Source: DATCLA01 sp036564195 (GTDB lineage Bacteria; Bacillota; UBA4882; UBA8346). From it: 6,492 nucleotides of DNA. Positions 5,323 through 6,492 of the stretch are shown here, in pieces; position 1 is the first letter of the stretch, and each line of letters opens with the position of its first letter. Position numbers and translations under genes: made by a program. The stretch lies in contig DATCLA010000271.1 in the NCBI GenBank assembly GCA_036564195.1, forward strand, positions 1 to 6,492, written 5' to 3'. The notes under the pieces were generated by a model. That model did no database searches, was not told the origin of the DNA, and saw nothing but the letters and a program-made list of their open reading frames with translations.

Positions 5323-6318
5323 ATGGCTAAAATGTATTACGATGAAGATGCCAATTTGGGTTTATTACAAGGCAAAAAAGTAGCTATAATCGGTTACGGT
5401 AGCCAGGGACACGCTCATGCTCAAAACCTGCGGGATAGCGGGGTGGAAGTAATTGTCGGGCAACGCCCGGGAGGACCGAATTATGACAAAGCCATAAATG
5501 ACGGTTTTAAACCAGTGTCCGCTGCCCAAGCTGCTCAAGAAGCTGATATTATTATGATACTGCTTCCGGATGAAGCCCAAAAGAAAGTCTATCAAGAAGC
5601 GATTGCCCCTGGGCTCACCGAAGGAAAAGCTTTAGCCTTTGCCCATGGTTTTAACATTCATTTTAACCAGATCGTTCCTCCTCAAAATATTGATGTTTTT
5701 ATGGTAGCCCCTAAAGGTCCCGGCCATATGGTACGGCGAGTCTATACCGAAGGCGGTGGCGTTCCTGATATTTTTGCTGTTTATCAGAATTTTACCGGTA
5801 AAGCAAAAGAGATTGCTCTGGCTTATGCAAAAGGAATCGGCGGTACCAGAGCAGGAGTCCTGGAAACGACTTTCAAAGAAGAAACCGAAACCGACCTTTT
5901 CGGGGAACAAGCCGTATTATGTGGCGGCTGCGCCGCTTTAGTCAAAGCCGGCTTTGAGACATTGGTAGCTGCCGGTTACCAACCGGAAATCGCTTACTTT
6001 GAGTGTTTTCATGAATTAAAATTGATCGTCGATCTAATGTATGAAAACGGTTTGGCTGGAATGAGATATTCAATTAGCGACACTGCTGAATATGGCGATT
6101 ACATGACCGGTAAGCGGATTATCACCGATGCCACCCGTAAAGAAATGCAAAAAGTCCTTCAAGAGATCCAAAGCGGCGAATTCGCCAAAAACTGGTTATT
6201 AGAAAACCAGGCCGGCCGTCCCAATTTTAACGCGATGCGTCGGATCGAGTCTGAGCACCCTCTGGAACAGGTCGGTAAAAAATTACGGGCAATGATGTCG
6301 TGGATTAAAAAGAAATAA
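5323..6318 (+). CDS. ilvC: Ketol-acid reductoisomerase, class I
   Basis: This 331-residue enzyme converts 2-acetolactate or 2-aceto-2-hydroxybutyrate to dihydroxy acids with NAD(P)H and magnesium, the second common step of valine, leucine and isoleucine synthesis. The length fits class I. The Rossmann motif GYGSQGHAHA (24-33) opens the N-terminal domain. The catalytic residues all appear: H108, then D191 and E195 in DLFGEQ, E227 and E231 in FECFHEL, and S252. The cofactor-specificity loop is GQRPGGPNYDKA (46-57), which keeps an arginine but lacks the usual serines. AAGGAGG (5308-5314), eight bases before ATG, is a near-ideal ribosome binding site. No ilvBN, ilvD or leu genes are adjacent, and no T-box leader fits in the 102-base gap. 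The gene probably forms a single-gene unit closed by the terminator at 6329-6363. Confidence 0.97.
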   Translation: MAKMYYDEDANLGLLQGKKVAIIGYGSQGHAHAQNLRDSGVEVIVGQRPGGPNYDKAINDGFKPVSAAQAAQEADIIMILLPDEAQKKVYQEAIAPGLTEGKALAFAHGFNIHFNQIVPPQNIDVFMVAPKGPGHMVRRVYTEGGGVPDIFAVYQNFTGKAKEIALAYAKGIGGTRAGVLETTFKEETETDLFGEQAVLCGGCAALVKAGFETLVAAGYQPEIAYFECFHELKLIVDLMYENGLAGMRYSISDTAEYGDYMTGKRIITDATRKEMQKVLQEIQSGEFAKNWLLENQAGRPNFNAMRRIESEHPLEQVGKKLRAMMSWIKKK

Positions 6319-6328
6319 AACCTAAGTT

Positions 6329-6363
6329 AAGAAAACCGGAACTTTAACCAGTCCGGTTTTCTT
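6329..6363 (+). terminator. Strong Rho-independent terminator after ilvC
   Basis: AAGAAAACCGGA (6329-6340) is perfectly complementary to TCCGGTTTTCTT (6352-6363), 12 pairs around an 11-base loop. The 3' arm supplies the T-rich tract and the 5' arm is A-rich, so the hairpin could also stop transcription from the other side. Confidence 0.88.
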
Positions 6364-6492
6364 GCTGTCTTTCAATGATTAAAATGATTAAATGGAAGAA
6401 ATTTTAAAATAGATCTTAGCTAATTTTGGGAAGTCTTTTTTTACCCTTAAAAAAATCGGTTTCTTCTTTAGTTAACATAATATATATTATAC
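6364..6492. other. AT-rich tail with no supported gene
   Basis: The last 129 bases contain no convincing coding region. The longest item noted is a 20-codon minus-strand frame (6416-6478) without a ribosome binding site. TATAATATATATTATA-like sequence at the extreme end could be part of a promoter for a gene outside the window. Confidence 0.5.

Noticed and set aside
5365..5941. Other open frames within ilvC on both strands
   Set aside because: They overlap a complete ketol-acid reductoisomerase with all catalytic residues, lack start signals, and resemble no known protein.
6416..6478. A 20-codon minus-strand frame beginning MLTKEETDFF
   Set aside because: It is very short, has no ribosome binding site, and matches no family I recognise. 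It could be chance in AT-rich DNA.

Overview
The window looks like a chromosomal segment of an AT-rich, Gram-positive-type anaerobe, most likely a clostridial Firmicute. This is inferred from strong AGGAG-type ribosome binding sites, GTG starts, U-tract hairpin terminators, encoded tRNA CCA ends, a TIGR04086/YrzE-like four-helix membrane protein, a short-form phosphate acetyltransferase and an FmdB-type zinc ribbon. No marker gives a genus. All real genes lie on the + strand.

Layout. Positions 1-48 hold the 3' end of a tRNA-Pro(GGG), cut by the window edge. A gene-poor stretch to 515 follows, with three hairpins, short repeats and a possible scar of an integrated element. From 516 to 3664 lie three genes: an exported FG-GAP/VCBS-repeat protein, a four-helix membrane protein of the TIGR04086 type, and a membrane-anchored GAF-GGDEF diguanylate cyclase. 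No convincing terminator separates them, so they may form one transcription unit. The gap between the first two contains a large dyad and a sequence complementary to the next ribosome binding site. A self-contained tRNA-Trp(CCA) unit follows, with a consensus sigma-A promoter and its own terminator (3696-3849). Next come pta (phosphate acetyltransferase) and a small FmdB-family zinc-ribbon gene 55 bases later. Last is ilvC (ketol-acid reductoisomerase), ending in a very strong terminator. The final 130 bases hold no gene I can support.

How the genes work together. Pta interconverts acetyl-CoA and acetyl phosphate in acetate metabolism. IlvC makes the dihydroxy-acid precursors of valine, leucine and isoleucine. 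Neither has its usual pathway partners here (ackA; ilvBN, ilvD, leuA), so this is a dispersed housekeeping region, not a pathway cluster. The diguanylate cyclase has an intact GGEEF site but lacks the RxxD product-inhibition site. It may be co-expressed with the exported propeller-like protein and the small membrane protein, which have no known joint function.

I see no CRISPR array, transposase, toxin-antitoxin pair or defence system. The best candidates for something undescribed are the structured leader before the TIGR04086 gene, which shares two short motifs with the leader of the FG-GAP gene, and the unusual cofactor-binding loop of IlvC.
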